Counted from the first letter of the stretch, positions 16,557 through 25,116 are shown. The stretch: 64,000 bases of DNA from a bacterium (GCA_018062085.1 JAGOSY010000001.1:124001-188000), one strand, 5' to 3'. The notes: a model not told the origin generated them from the sequence alone. Numbers and translations are program-made.

Positions 16557-18407
16557 ATGTTCACGACCTTCCGATACCAAAACATCGCCATCAGCGTCTG
16601 GGCCGCCATACTAATATTTGTCTCGCCAGCGCTGGCAGACGGAAGCAAGCCGGAGGCCGGTGAGGTTCCCCAGTCGGTCCTCAACCTAGACCTCTGTACC
16701 CTCGCCTACCAGCTTTACCATCAATCTTTGTGCCTGCCACTTGACCCCTGGTACGACATGATGTCTAGGGTTGGCAGCGACCGCCGCAATAACATCTGCC
16801 GCTTCACCCATGACTATGCCGCCAAACTTGGGAGCTCCACTGCAAACAACGGCAGCCTTGGGCAGGGCTTTTACAGCGGCCCAAACGCAGCACGGGGCTG
16901 GAGTGATACCAACCTCAACCTCGACCCTATTCTGACGAACTATAAGTACATTGACGCCAAGCTCCCCACCTTCAACCGTGACGGCGAACAATTTCTCGCC
17001 GTACTAGCGCCGAACTACATCACAAAAAACATCAAGACGATTGACGGAGTTCGCTACAGAACAAAGCCGACAGGCTTTCCTTGTAGCGACACAGAGCGCT
17101 TTCAAATTCGCGAATATCCCAGTGGTGCCGATCACCTAATTGTATTCGAAGGTGGCACAGGAATTGTTGGCACCACCCAACCATCATGGAGCCCCATGGG
17201 TTTCGTGCTGATGAAAAAGACTGCCACAGGCTACGACGCCCACATTGTTTTTCGCGGCAGCCGCAGCGGCTCATCGCTGAGCAAAACAGTTTGGAAAGCA
17301 CAGGATGCCATCGGAGATGCTAAGGGCAACCCAGACTGGATCACCGACCTTGGTGGCACAAAGCAAATTGAACAGCCCTTAATAAGCAAGGTTGGCAAAG
17401 TCACCAAAGGTTTTGCCGAAGCACTGCCAACCATGCTCGGACCAATCACTGCTTGCTGCAAATATCTTGAGCAAAATTATCCAGCTCCTGAGCACATCTA
17501 CGTCACCGGCCACAGCCTAGGGGCTGGCCTTGGTAGCCAGTTCGTCAGCGCAGTGCTGCAAGGAAACTATGGCGATCAGTTACGTCAAGAAGTGAAAAGC
17601 TGGCCCTGGAACAATACAATTCTAATGGCCTATGCCCAGCCGATTCCTGGTGATCCGACTTGGGCAGCCAGTTTTGACAAAGTCGCACCGACTGCTCAGC
17701 ACTATTGGGTCGAGGGAGACAGCGTAGTCGAAGCAACCTCTGGCCTGATCGTTGGCCTCCTAATTGATAAAGGCGAACATGCAGGTGTCCAGAAAAAGTT
17801 GAGCACCGTTGCAAACTGCAAAGACAACCCCCATGAAGTGTTTGTCATTAGAGCGGCAATGCTGCGTGATCTGGGGTCTAGTTCGGGCTCAAATCAAGCA
17901 TTAGCTCAGCAGCTTGGCCAACAAAACACCTGGGGCTACTACCAGACTCTCTCCAAGATGCTGGCAGGACAACCGCTAAGCTACGTCTATCCTGGCGCGC
18001 CAGCGCCAAATATAGTTACCGAAGCGAATCTTAGACAGGTTCTGCAAAACAGCAATTTCAACTCAGAATTTGCTGGCTGGCTAGAGCAAGTTTACGCCCG
18101 CATGATTGCCGACAAAGACAGCTACATTGGCTTCAAGTTTCAGAGCACGCTGGATGAGCGGCAGAAGCTAGTGCTCGATATCGCTGGACGGATGAGGCAG
18201 CCAGCCACCAATGACCCAGCCCAAGAAGTCAACGGCCTCGTGAACGAATCTACTCTCATCGATGGCAACCTCGGACTAACCAACGAAGAACAATGGATTT
18301 ACTGTGGCACCATTCTTTCTCGCTTACAAAAGGCACCGCTAACGGTGAACGATCTTCTAACTAGACCTATGATCAAAACTTGTTTCGAATCGAAGTTCGA
18401 TGAATAA
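16557..18407 (+). CDS. secreted class-3 lipase
   Basis: A protein of about 616 residues with a signal peptide (IAISVWAAILIFVSPALADG). The middle holds a Lipase_3-type alpha/beta hydrolase: YDAHIVFRGSRSGSSL is the early strand with the oxyanion region, and VTGHSLGAGLGSQF near residue 320 is the nucleophile elbow GxSxG. The large C-terminal part after residue 400 is not assignable but includes the expected acid/base residues somewhere (for instance GEHAG, NPHEVF). ATG 16557 has AAAGGA upstream; the frame is open to 16470 but the earlier start overlaps the previous gene. It is in an operon with two other secreted proteins, suggesting extracellular ester hydrolysis. Confidence 0.8.
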   Translation: MFTTFRYQNIAISVWAAILIFVSPALADGSKPEAGEVPQSVLNLDLCTLAYQLYHQSLCLPLDPWYDMMSRVGSDRRNNICRFTHDYAAKLGSSTANNGSLGQGFYSGPNAARGWSDTNLNLDPILTNYKYIDAKLPTFNRDGEQFLAVLAPNYITKNIKTIDGVRYRTKPTGFPCSDTERFQIREYPSGADHLIVFEGGTGIVGTTQPSWSPMGFVLMKKTATGYDAHIVFRGSRSGSSLSKTVWKAQDAIGDAKGNPDWITDLGGTKQIEQPLISKVGKVTKGFAEALPTMLGPITACCKYLEQNYPAPEHIYVTGHSLGAGLGSQFVSAVLQGNYGDQLRQEVKSWPWNNTILMAYAQPIPGDPTWAASFDKVAPTAQHYWVEGDSVVEATSGLIVGLLIDKGEHAGVQKKLSTVANCKDNPHEVFVIRAAMLRDLGSSSGSNQALAQQLGQQNTWGYYQTLSKMLAGQPLSYVYPGAPAPNIVTEANLRQVLQNSNFNSEFAGWLEQVYARMIADKDSYIGFKFQSTLDERQKLVLDIAGRMRQPATNDPAQEVNGLVNESTLIDGNLGLTNEEQWIYCGTILSRLQKAPLTVNDLLTRPMIKTCFESKFDE

Positions 18408-18792
18408 GAAAAGGCATAATTTGAAAAGGCCAGCATTGCTAACTACTATGCTGGCCTTACTTGCGCTGCTTCTGGTCCCTTCTCCAAAAGCCGTGCATTG
18501 TTTTATTCCGACTTTCGCCTGGAGCTCCGATGACAGAAAACTGGCACTAATAGACGAAGTCGAGGGAGAAGGAGCAGGCAAGTTCCTGGTCATCATCCCA
18601 GTTAATAGCCCTGAACAATCAAGACAATTCAAAATACTGCCGAAGCAGTCAGCGGCAATCAATACCCTTTATCCAAACGGCGTTAAGCTCACCTGGCAGG
18701 GCAGCACCTCAGTGACAGTTTCTACAGCAAATGGAGAGAAGTGCAAAGAACTGCCTTTCACTAAGACTTGGGAAGAAAGAAAGGCAGATTGA
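18400..18792 (+). CDS. small exported protein in lipase operon
   Basis: A 130-residue protein with a basic start and hydrophobic signal (LLTTMLALLALLLVPSPKAV). The mature part looks like a single beta-rich domain (FLVIIPVNSPEQSRQFKILP, LTWQGSTSVTVSTANGEKC). I do not recognise the family. Its ATG overlaps the lipase stop by eight bases, and its own stop precedes the esterase ATG by ten, so the three genes are co-transcribed. A role as a lipase chaperone or inhibitor is possible from position alone and is not supported by any motif. Confidence 0.6.
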   Translation: MNKKRHNLKRPALLTTMLALLALLLVPSPKAVHCFIPTFAWSSDDRKLALIDEVEGEGAGKFLVIIPVNSPEQSRQFKILPKQSAAINTLYPNGVKLTWQGSTSVTVSTANGEKCKELPFTKTWEERKAD

Positions 18793-18802
18793 CAGAGGTT
18801 AT

Positions 18803-19708
18803 ATGAGACTAAAGTATTTGTTTACGCTTATCGCCCTGATGACGCTGCCATGCACAACAGCTTCAGCAAAAACATGGGAGCCGTCGCCAGGGCACGTGCA
18901 GATACCAATTTGGCCGGGCGTGGCACCGGACGCATTGCCGCCTAAAGGGCCAGAATTTATATCGAAGACTGAAGCTTTGAACAACGTCTCCAAGCCGACG
19001 ATCACAGTTTACTCACCGGACACTAGCACTAACAATAAGAACAATACTGGCGCTGCTGTCATTGTCATTCCCGGTGGTGGCTACAAAATTTTGGCCATGG
19101 ACCTCGAAGGAACAGAAATCTGCGATTGGCTTACTTCAAAAGGCATCACGGCAGTACTGCTTAAATATCGCGTACCAAGCGCAAAACTCTATCCAGCGAG
19201 AGGTTCTATCCAGGCCCTAGAAGATCTGCAAAGAGCCATGGGCCTCGTGCGTTCGCGTGCCGCCGAGTGGCATATCAACCCAGACAAAATAGGCGTGCTT
19301 GGATTTTCGGCGGGTGGACACCTAGCGGCATGGATCAGCAATAGCTATGAGAAACGAGCCTATAAGCCAGTTGATGCCATCGACAAAGTGAGCTGTAGAC
19401 CTGATTTTGCTATTCCAATTTACCCTGGACATCTGTGGATCGATAGAACAAAGTTTGAGCTAAACTCTGATATTCATGTCACCAGCAAAACACCACCGAC
19501 ATTTTTGCTACAAAATGAAGACGACCATGTGGATCCAGTTGAACACTCACTAGTCTATTATCGCGCCTTGAAAGCAGCCGGCGTGCCAGTAGAAATGCAC
19601 TTGTATGCCCAAGGTGGGCATGCATTTGGACTGCGCCCCTCAAAGTTGCCTGTGTCAAAATGGCCTCAATTGGTTGAGACTTGGTTGAAGACAATCGGCA
19701 TGATCTAG
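18803..19708 (+). CDS. secreted alpha/beta-hydrolase esterase
   Basis: A 301-residue protein with a signal peptide ending TTASA. It has the full alpha/beta-hydrolase plan: oxyanion loop IPGGGY at about 90-94, nucleophile elbow GFSAGG with Ser169, acid near Asp241 in NEDDHVDP and His273 in GGHAFG. The VFSPGG-type order and length resemble acetylxylan esterase/BD-FAE-like carbohydrate esterases, so deacetylation of a polysaccharide is the best guess. ATG 18803 has AGAGG before it; the upstream extension to 18731 merely overlaps the previous gene. It ends the secreted hydrolase operon. Confidence 0.8.
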   Translation: MRLKYLFTLIALMTLPCTTASAKTWEPSPGHVQIPIWPGVAPDALPPKGPEFISKTEALNNVSKPTITVYSPDTSTNNKNNTGAAVIVIPGGGYKILAMDLEGTEICDWLTSKGITAVLLKYRVPSAKLYPARGSIQALEDLQRAMGLVRSRAAEWHINPDKIGVLGFSAGGHLAAWISNSYEKRAYKPVDAIDKVSCRPDFAIPIYPGHLWIDRTKFELNSDIHVTSKTPPTFLLQNEDDHVDPVEHSLVYYRALKAAGVPVEMHLYAQGGHAFGLRPSKLPVSKWPQLVETWLKTIGMI

Positions 19709-19729
19709 CTTAAGAAAATACAGTAGCCT

Positions 19730-20065
19730 TTATCGCACAGCCTCGAGGAAGCGCAAATCGTACATCCAGCCTTCTCCGCCCTGGTCGCTGAGAATGCTGA
19801 CCATGCCAGTGCTCATGAAAGCCAATTTCAAAATTTCCCACTGATCGTCGCTGATTTCACCGTACTGGCAACTAAGTCCACCAGACTCCCACATAATAGT
19901 GACAGAGCGGCGATCAATGGCATCGGTAATCACATCATAACTGCCCAAGCGAGTAACGCGACCATAGTGCCAGCGGAAGTCTTGGCCAACTCTCGCCGCC
20001 TGAGCAGATTCCATAGCATTAGAATCAGCACGCTGAATTCTGTCAACTGACTTTTCATCGGACAT
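19730..20065 (-). CDS. hypothetical protein
   Basis: A 111-residue hydrophilic protein without a family I can name. It has a predicted short helix then beta-rich segments (FRWHYGRVTRLGSYDVITDA, RSVTIMWESGGLSCQYGEIS) and ends in a loop-rich tail. ATG 20065 has AGGA seven bases upstream, which supports expression. It converges with the esterase gene across about 20 bases. No membrane segment or signal is seen. Confidence 0.55.
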   Translation of the reverse strand: MSDEKSVDRIQRADSNAMESAQAARVGQDFRWHYGRVTRLGSYDVITDAIDRRSVTIMWESGGLSCQYGEISDDQWEILKLAFMSTGMVSILSDQGGEGWMYDLRFLEAVR

Positions 20066-20278
20066 AATGCTTTCCTCTTTAATGTGGTACGGCGAGCGCT
20101 ACAGTACACCGATTCGGTCAGACATTGCAAACCTGAGCGAGTCGGCTTTCGCGTGTAACACATGGGCTACAACGATAACTTTAGAAGAAGAAGAAGAAGA
20201 AGAAGAAAAAAGAACGCATCGCTGCTATGGGCAAGCAAAACTCAGCGATAGCATCATCGGCCGCATCAGAATGACTTA
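20066..20278. repeat. intergenic region with an (AGA)8 microsatellite
   Basis: The 213 bases between two minus-strand genes contain AGA repeated eight times at 20183-20207. It is about 100 bases from the next start codon on either side and in no gene I support. The apparent Glu-run reading frame across it on the plus strand is not considered coding. Trinucleotide tracts can change length and may alter the transcript's leader, but nothing else points to regulation. Confidence 0.7.
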
Positions 20279-20767
20279 CTAACGTCTAGTACAAATCAGT
20301 GCCGCGCAAAATATCAAGACGACACTATGCAGAGCCAAAAGGCTGAACACAAGCCACGACAAGACAATTGCCGAGGCGGCTTCAGGCCAGACCATAGACA
20401 CCATAGCCAAGCGCTGATGGCTCACAGCAAACAAGAAAATGCCAACGGCAAAGGCTATAAACATTAGCGCCGTTAAGCCCCTCGATAAAATTTGACTAGC
20501 AAGCTCAGGGTACTTCACCCTGCCGCATCTTGCCATCCAGAAAGCCGCCCATATAACGAAAAAGCCAGCTACGATAATAGCCCAGAGCTCGCCAGGAAAG
20601 GATAAAACAAAGCCGACAGCCAGAAGAAACGAACTGTATGCAGCAATGAACCGGGCATGGCAAAGATCGCATCTCGTAGCTTTCATGCCGAGCTTAGCGC
20701 TGAGAGGCGATGTGACGATAGGCTCTCCACAGTCTCTACAATCAAGAGAATCGCCAGGTTGCATCAT
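20279..20767 (-). CDS. zinc-ribbon plus four-helix membrane protein
   Basis: A 162-residue protein with an N-terminal zinc ribbon, CRDCGEP at residues 10-16 and CDLCHARF about 20 residues later, followed by about four transmembrane helices (AYSSFLLAVGFVLSFPGELW, IIVAGFFVIWAAFWMA, ALMFIAFAVGIFLFAV, IVLSWLVFSLLALHSVVLIF). Such ribbon-TM proteins are common and mostly uncharacterised. A metal-sensing or assembly role is conceivable but unproven. It lies 54 bases downstream of the glyoxalase-like gene on the same strand. Confidence 0.65.
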   Translation of the reverse strand: MMQPGDSLDCRDCGEPIVTSPLSAKLGMKATRCDLCHARFIAAYSSFLLAVGFVLSFPGELWAIIVAGFFVIWAAFWMARCGRVKYPELASQILSRGLTALMFIAFAVGIFLFAVSHQRLAMVSMVWPEAASAIVLSWLVFSLLALHSVVLIFCAALICTRR

Positions 20768-20821
20768 TGGTGGTCACACTCACGACAAAGGCTCACGTTT
20801 GAGCGGTTTTGTACTACTGCC

Positions 20822-21217
20822 TCAAACAATATTTTTCTCAGCCCTTTGCGCAAATGCCAAAACATGAGCATCAAGATCAAGGCAGTAAGCGACTTGGTCA
20901 CCCCAATCGCGCAACGACAGAGCACTGAGTGCTGAAGCATTCTTTTGCAAAGCGCGTTCATAGTATTGAGCAGCACTATCCACCACTAGATAAACTTCGG
21001 CACGGGGGATTCCTCGAGCTTCATTCGGGTCGGGTAGTTTCTCGCCTAAGAGCTTCTTGATTCCTATTTCAGGCATGAGCCCAAGTACACAGGTGTCACT
21101 AAGTTTGAATTCTGTCATGCCAGGCACGTCGAGCACTGGCTCTAAATCTAATACATAGCGATAGAAGTTGCTGCTTGCAACTTGGTCCTTAACATAGAGA
21201 ATAATGTGAGCTAACAT
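20822..21217 (-). CDS. glyoxalase/VOC-superfamily protein
   Basis: A 131-residue protein of the vicinal-oxygen-chelate fold. The first module starts with MLAHIILYVKDQVASSNFY, the classic VOC opening with the metal-ligand His-4, then EFKLSDTCVLGLMP; the second has AEVYLVVDSAAQYYERALQ and closes with a D-H-V-L-A-F strand. Members include glyoxalase I, dioxygenases and antibiotic-binding proteins; the length and single domain do not decide between them. The ATG start lacks a strong ribosome-binding site. Confidence 0.8.
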   Translation of the reverse strand: MLAHIILYVKDQVASSNFYRYVLDLEPVLDVPGMTEFKLSDTCVLGLMPEIGIKKLLGEKLPDPNEARGIPRAEVYLVVDSAAQYYERALQKNASALSALSLRDWGDQVAYCLDLDAHVLAFAQRAEKNIV

Positions 21218-21300
21218 TCGGAGATTTGAACCACTGTTTTTAGTTACCGTTAGGCATGCATTATACTGGCACGATCATAAACCACCAAATATCAAAGAAC

Positions 21301-21867
21301 ATGCGAAAAATAATAGTCACTGAATTCATCACCCTCGATGGTGTTATCGAAGCTCCCGGCGGCAATGAAACCGCTCATCCCCATGCCGGTTGGCAGTTTA
21401 AATATGAGTCGCCAGAAGCTGGCAAGTACAAAGTAGATGAACTTGCTAGCGTGGATACATTGCTGTTGGGCAGAATCACTTATGACGGATTTGCCGAATA
21501 CTGGCCTAGCCAAACCGGCGAATGCTTCGCTGACCCGATCAACTCGATGCCGAAATATGTCGTCTCACGCAGCCTGCAAAAAGTGGAGTGGAACAACAGT
21601 CATATTCTTCGCGATGTCGCCAAAGACGTAGCGGCGCTGAAGCAGGCTGATGGTGGTGATATCCTTGTCTATGGCAGCGCTACACTGGCCAAAGCTCTAC
21701 TGCACCACGACCTCATCGACGAACTGCGACTGATGGTACACCCCCTCTCGATCGGCGGCGGCCTCAGGCTTTTCGATGACAATCGAGAGCTGAAGAAATT
21801 CGCACTCAAACACTCACGTGCAATCGACGGTGGCATTCTCATTCTTGAGTATCAGCCGATCGCTTAA
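21301..21867 (+). CDS. dihydrofolate-reductase-like (RibD C-terminal) protein
   Basis: A 188-residue member of the RibD_C/DHFR-like family common in many bacteria. Landmarks are MRKIIVTEFITLDGVIEAPG at the N-terminus, DTLLLGRITYDGFAEYWP, the nucleotide-binding GGDILVYGSATLAKAL and LIDELRLMVHPLSIGGGLRL. These proteins are NADPH-dependent reductases of mostly unknown substrate. I chose ATG 21301 because the family begins at MRKI; the frame is open to 21256. It appears monocistronic. Confidence 0.85.
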   Translation: MRKIIVTEFITLDGVIEAPGGNETAHPHAGWQFKYESPEAGKYKVDELASVDTLLLGRITYDGFAEYWPSQTGECFADPINSMPKYVVSRSLQKVEWNNSHILRDVAKDVAALKQADGGDILVYGSATLAKALLHHDLIDELRLMVHPLSIGGGLRLFDDNRELKKFALKHSRAIDGGILILEYQPIA

Positions 21868-22213
21868 TTGGGAATTCGTGTCGAATAAATTCGAGGGGCT
21901 ATTGATAGTGGCGCCATATATAGTGGCACGGAAAGAATGCACCACAGACGAGACCTACAAGAAGTCAGAGCTCAGAACCCGCACTTTTGATCTCCGAATA
22001 AAGGGCAGGAATCAACGACAATTCGAGCTACGAAACCCAATTTAATTTGACGCCCACCTCTCAGTACCATACAAATGTTTATGCGAGAAAAAGATACGCA
22101 GTATTCGAGGCCGAATACCGCCATATTTGGCATGCTTTCAAATAGCCTGAACAGACAAAATCTTTTTAAGTACAGATAAAGTTATTTTTGGTAAGATATG
22201 AGGTACAGCCCTT
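21868..22213. promoter_or_regulatory. 346-base region upstream of hicAB with a hairpin
   Basis: No gene is supported here. A perfect 7-bp inverted repeat GTATTCG-AGGC-CGAATAC lies at 22101-22118, about 95 bases before hicA, and is a candidate operator for the HicB-type regulator. TAAGAT at 22192-22197 could be a -10 element; no good -35 is seen. Confidence 0.4.
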
Positions 22214-22438
22214 ATGCCATTAGCATTTCGAGACCTTAAAGAAGAAGTGGAAGCCGAAGGGTATTCCCTCGAAATGACGAGCAAGGGCCACTACTGGGTG
22301 ATAACACCAAGTGGGGGAAAACTGATCACCTTTGCGGTTAATCACAAGCAGAACTCACGCGGTGAGGTTTTTGATTCTTACGTAAGCAAAGTGCGAAAAG
22401 CAATAAGGGAAGACCAGAGAAAAGAGGAGCTAGTATGA
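22214..22438 (+). CDS. hicA: HicA-like toxin
   Basis: A 74-residue protein of HicA type (double-stranded-RNA-binding-like fold). The core is EAEGYSLEMTSKGHYWVITP, with the His of the KGH motif being the expected catalytic residue of HicA mRNA interferases, then GGKLITFAVNHKQNSRGEV and a C-terminal helix. It overlaps hicB by four bases (ATGA). The toxin-first order agrees with HicAB systems. It resembles the longer, divergent HicA-like group rather than the short E. coli protein, so I am confident of the pairing and somewhat less of the activity. Confidence 0.75.
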   Translation: MPLAFRDLKEEVEAEGYSLEMTSKGHYWVITPSGGKLITFAVNHKQNSRGEVFDSYVSKVRKAIREDQRKEELV

Positions 22439-22857
22439 ATAAGAAAGCAATAGCTGGCACCGCTCTCTGCCGTTATGACGAGAAAGAGCAATGCTATATC
22501 GTCGAGTCACCATTGTTTGATCGAGTGATCGGCGTGGCCGAAACAGCGAGCGAAGCAAGACAAATTTTCAAGGAGTTACTAGATGAGACTTATGTTGCTT
22601 ATCTGGAAGGAAAACTCGTTGGTTACGATAAACGTGGCCGCCCCGCCAAAGGTAATGTGGAGTTCCACGCGCAAGTGAAACCAGAAGTCAAAGCACAGAT
22701 CACTGAGAGAGCAAAAGCATTGGGTATTTCACAAGGCGAAGTCATTGCCTATTTAGCTGCTGTGGCAGATTTAAAATCAGATTTCGAACGGCAAATTCTG
22801 GAACTGACGAAAAAAATTCAAGATCAAGACGGTCGAGCAGGGAAACAAACGTGTTAA
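22435..22857 (+). CDS. hicB: HicB-like antitoxin
   Basis: A 140-residue antitoxin with two parts. Residues 10-60 form the partially degraded RNase H-like HicB fold (CYIVESPLFDRVIGVAETAS, IFKELLDETYVAYLEGK); residues 70-115 carry a DNA-binding RHH/HTH-like segment (VKPEVKAQITERAKALGISQ). It would bind HicA and repress the operon. A final Cys-ending tail overlaps the GTG of the next small gene by seven bases, so three or four proteins are translated from one message, unusual for a plain hicAB pair. Confidence 0.8.
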   Translation: MNKKAIAGTALCRYDEKEQCYIVESPLFDRVIGVAETASEARQIFKELLDETYVAYLEGKLVGYDKRGRPAKGNVEFHAQVKPEVKAQITERAKALGISQGEVIAYLAAVADLKSDFERQILELTKKIQDQDGRAGKQTC

Positions 22858-23117
22858 CAATGACACCACTCTCAATTACAGCAGAAGGTCAGATTGAACC
22901 AAAGGTACACAGGTACAGAGTGCGTTTCGACCACGACGGCAATAAGGTTGAACATACTTTCACTGTTGATGAGCGAGATGAGATCACCGGCGTCAAAGCC
23001 GATGAACGAGAATTTTCAGTTGCAACAATGCAAGACCCTCTAATGCCACAACTAATGCAAAGCATTCTGGCTCTGCACGAAGCGCGGCGAACAGTGCCGA
23101 AGCAAAGCTTCCTATGA
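22851..23117 (+). CDS. TA-associated small protein family, copy 1
   Basis: An 88-residue protein of a family that occurs four times in this window. The shared plan is an opening M.T.TP.SITAEGQ, then HRYRVRF, an EF.FTV strand, a GVxxDDxEFW-like block, and EDP....LMQ..L.FHEAR near the end; here the central block is diverged (VKADEREFSVATMQD). It is predicted beta-sheet followed by one helix. GTG 22851 is favoured because copy 3 also starts at MLTM. It overlaps hicB and is overlapped by the next gene. Function unknown; an antitoxin- or immunity-like role is inferred from context. Confidence 0.65.
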   Translation: MLTMTPLSITAEGQIEPKVHRYRVRFDHDGNKVEHTFTVDERDEITGVKADEREFSVATMQDPLMPQLMQSILALHEARRTVPKQSFL

Positions 23118-23404
23118 ACTACCAAAGCGAAACCTACAAACTATATTACCAAGATCGCTTGATTGGCAAAATTTCAAATATTGGCATGGACTGGCCGTGG
23201 TTCATAGCTGATCTTGAAACCACCGAAGCTTTTGAAGAATTTCGCGAGGGCTTTGCCTACCTGACCAACGAAGACAACGAAGAGAGGTTCGATGGTGAAC
23301 TACCCATAGACCTCGACAATTGGTTCATAGCTGATGAGCAAGACAATCGCGTTGAGGCGTATATAGCAATACATAACGGCAATGAAATCTGGTGGCGGTG
23401 GTAA
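23114..23404 (+). CDS. hypothetical protein downstream of hicAB
   Basis: A 96-residue acidic protein rich in aromatic residues (YKLYYQDRLIGKISNIG, DWPWFIADLETTEAFEEF, DLDNWFIADEQDNR, EIWWRW at the C-terminus). I recognise it only as a conserved hypothetical type. It overlaps the upstream small gene by four bases and so belongs to the hicAB message. Strong negative charge is common among immunity proteins and antitoxins, but that is weak evidence. Confidence 0.55.
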   Translation: MNYQSETYKLYYQDRLIGKISNIGMDWPWFIADLETTEAFEEFREGFAYLTNEDNEERFDGELPIDLDNWFIADEQDNRVEAYIAIHNGNEIWWRW

Positions 23405-23472
23405 GGAACTAAGTAAGTGACAATTCGAGCGCACTGGAGACAGCTCCAGGGTATAAATCACAAGGAGCCTCT

Positions 23473-23526
23473 ATGCCATCAAAAATACCATTTAGTTCCG
23501 CAGCAGAAAGTACCGCGTTGATTTAA
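23473..23526 (+). pseudogene. beheaded gene start left of the fic block
   Basis: ATG 23473 is preceded by AAGGAG (23462-23467) at ideal five-base spacing and TATAAA around 23450. The frame encodes MPSKIPF and then runs into the antisense 3' end of fic, meeting a stop at 23524-23526. The good initiation signal followed immediately by foreign sequence suggests the rest of this gene was displaced by insertion of the fic-hipB block. It could also be a chance start. Confidence 0.45.
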
Positions 23527-24595
23527 GCGCACCACTCTGGGTGAGCGCGCCCATTGCCACCAGTTCTTGTAAATCACGTGTCGCGGTGGCGCGACTGGTG
23601 CCGGCAATGGTGATGTAGTTGGCGGCACTCAACCCGCCAGCAAACCCTTCCAGCCCTTCGCGGAACATGCGGGCAATGACGCGCGCCTGACGCTCGTTTA
23701 TCTGGCTGCGGTAACGGTCGTAGAATTTGGTCTTGCTGACCAGGAAGTCGATCTGCGCGAGGCTGTAAGCCTGCGCGTCGATCACTGTTTGTGCAAAATA
23801 GACCAGCCAGGGCGTAATCTCGTTGTGCTTGTTGGCCGCTTCTAATGCAGCATAATAGGCGGAACGCTTGCGCTGAATGATCTGCGACAGGGCAATAAGG
23901 CTTGGCTGGCCGATAGCCTGCGTCAGGGCTTTTTCGGAGAGAGCGCGCGCGATGCGGCCATTGCCATCCTCAAACGGATGGACGCTGACAAAATAGAGAT
24001 GGGCAATCCCGGCACGCGTCAGCGCGGGAATAGGCCGCTCTCCGCCGGGTGCCGTGGCGGCAAACCATGCCAGAAAGCGTGCCATTTCTTTCGCCATGGC
24101 ACTCGACGGCGGCGCTTCAAAATGTACTTTGGGCTTGTGCAGCGCGCCTGAAACAACCTGCATGGGCTCGTCGTGGTCGCGATAGCGCCCAATGGCGCGA
24201 ATGTCAGCACGCTCATGCACCACCTTACGATGCCAGTCATACAGCGTCTGTTCGGTCAACGGCTTGGCCGCGTCGCGATGAAGCGCCATCATCATTTCGG
24301 CGATGCCGCGCTCGGCGGGAGGCACACGACGATGGTCTGTCTCCAGCCCGAACTGACGGCGCAATGACGACTGCACGCTGTCGCGATTGAGTAATTCGCC
24401 TTCAATCTCGGAGGTTTTGAGCGCTTCGCTAGCCATGATGTCGATCGTTATGGTAGCGCGGTCTTCGTCACCCAAATGCTTAATCGAGCCGATCAGCACG
24501 CCAGCTTGCTGCAAGAACGAGGCTTCAAGAACAGTCAACGCCGCTCCATTCCATCGAAAATCAGGCCAATCGGGCTGCTGCCAGTTCCACTTCAT
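23492..24595 (-). CDS. fic: Fic-domain AMPylase, class II
   Basis: A 367-residue protein. The Fic active site is HPFEDGNGRIAR at 206-217, with the catalytic His and the nucleotide-binding GNGR intact. An inhibitory helix motif of the (S/T)xxxE(G/N) type, TSEIEG, sits at 61-66, making this a class II enzyme with self-inhibition. The N-terminus resembles DUF4172 and the C-terminus (residues 300-367) a winged helix. Such enzymes transfer AMP to Ser/Thr/Tyr of targets. Base composition is visibly richer in GC than neighbours (runs such as GCGCGCGCGATGCGGCC), pointing to recent acquisition, probably from a proteobacterium. Confidence 0.9.
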   Translation of the reverse strand: MKWNWQQPDWPDFRWNGAALTVLEASFLQQAGVLIGSIKHLGDEDRATITIDIMASEALKTSEIEGELLNRDSVQSSLRRQFGLETDHRRVPPAERGIAEMMMALHRDAAKPLTEQTLYDWHRKVVHERADIRAIGRYRDHDEPMQVVSGALHKPKVHFEAPPSSAMAKEMARFLAWFAATAPGGERPIPALTRAGIAHLYFVSVHPFEDGNGRIARALSEKALTQAIGQPSLIALSQIIQRKRSAYYAALEAANKHNEITPWLVYFAQTVIDAQAYSLAQIDFLVSKTKFYDRYRSQINERQARVIARMFREGLEGFAGGLSAANYITIAGTSRATATRDLQELVAMGALTQSGALKSTRYFLLRN

Positions 24596-24616
24596 GCGCC
24601 ATAACCACCGTGTTTA

Positions 24617-24645
24617 TAACTCAAAATAGACCACATTTTGAGTTA
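24617..24645. promoter_or_regulatory. operator-like inverted repeat upstream of fic
   Basis: A perfect 11-bp inverted repeat TAACTCAAAAT-N7-ATTTTGAGTTA starts 22 bases upstream of the fic start codon. Size, spacing and position suit a dimeric repressor; the winged-helix C-terminus of Fic or the neighbouring HTH protein are candidates. Confidence 0.6.
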
Positions 24646-24662
24646 CAAGTCCAGCATTTATA

Positions 24663-24703
24663 GCTCATGACCCTTGATGCCTTCCATCGAATCGGTCATG
24701 AGC
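24663..24703. promoter_or_regulatory. second inverted repeat between fic and the HTH gene
   Basis: GCTCATGACC and its exact complement GGTCATGAGC are separated by 21 bases. It lies midway in the divergent 167-base region, just upstream of the HTH promoter. Confidence 0.5.
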
Positions 24704-24713
24704 GCCATTGAAC

Positions 24714-24758
24714 TTGACAATAACGTCTAGATTCCTATACGCTAAATACTATAACGTC
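24714..24758 (+). promoter_or_regulatory. promoter and direct repeats for the HipB-like gene
   Basis: TTGACA at 24714-24719 is followed after 16 bases by TATACG. TAACGTC occurs twice as a direct repeat, at 24721-24727 and 24752-24758, bracketing the -10, which is where an autorepressing HTH antitoxin would bind. Confidence 0.5.
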
Positions 24759-24762
24759 AACC

Positions 24763-25116
24763 ATGATAGACATTATGACAAAATCAACAAATAATTCGAG
24801 TACCCCAATACCGGTTCGTCGGGCCATGCGCAAGCTCGGACAAGACATCCGCGACGCTCGACTACGTCGCCGCATACCAACGGAACTCATGGCAGAACGG
24901 GCATCGATCAGTCGAATGACCTTATACAAGGCAGAAAATGGCGCTGTAAATGTATCAATGGAAACGTACGCGACAATCCTGTTTGTCCTTGGCATGATTG
25001 ATCGAGTATCCAATTTGGCTGATGCCGGAGAAGACACTATTGGGCGCCAACTCGACGAAGAGCGGCTTCCCAAGCGAATCAGGCTGCCTGGTAAAAAACC
25101 AGCAGCGCCGGGCTAG
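24763..25116 (+). CDS. XRE-family HTH protein, HipB-like orphan
   Basis: A 117-residue regulator with an HTH at about 35-90 (RRAMRKLGQDIRDARLRRRI, ERASISRMTLYKAENGAVNV, ILFVLGMIDRVSNL). The sequence style, including the EERLPKRIRLP tail, is that of HipB-like antitoxins normally followed by a HipA kinase. Here hipA is absent: only a 15-codon frame at 25145-25192 containing TDKE follows, possibly a scrap of a hipA start. The N-terminus may be ATG 24763 or 24775. It shares the divergent region with fic, so it may regulate both. Confidence 0.75.
   Translation: MIDIMTKSTNNSSTPIPVRRAMRKLGQDIRDARLRRRIPTELMAERASISRMTLYKAENGAVNVSMETYATILFVLGMIDRVSNLADAGEDTIGRQLDEERLPKRIRLPGKKPAAPG

Noticed and set aside
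20067-20282. Plus-strand frame with a run of eight Glu
   Set aside because: The Glu run is just the (AGA)8 microsatellite; no start signal or neighbours support it.
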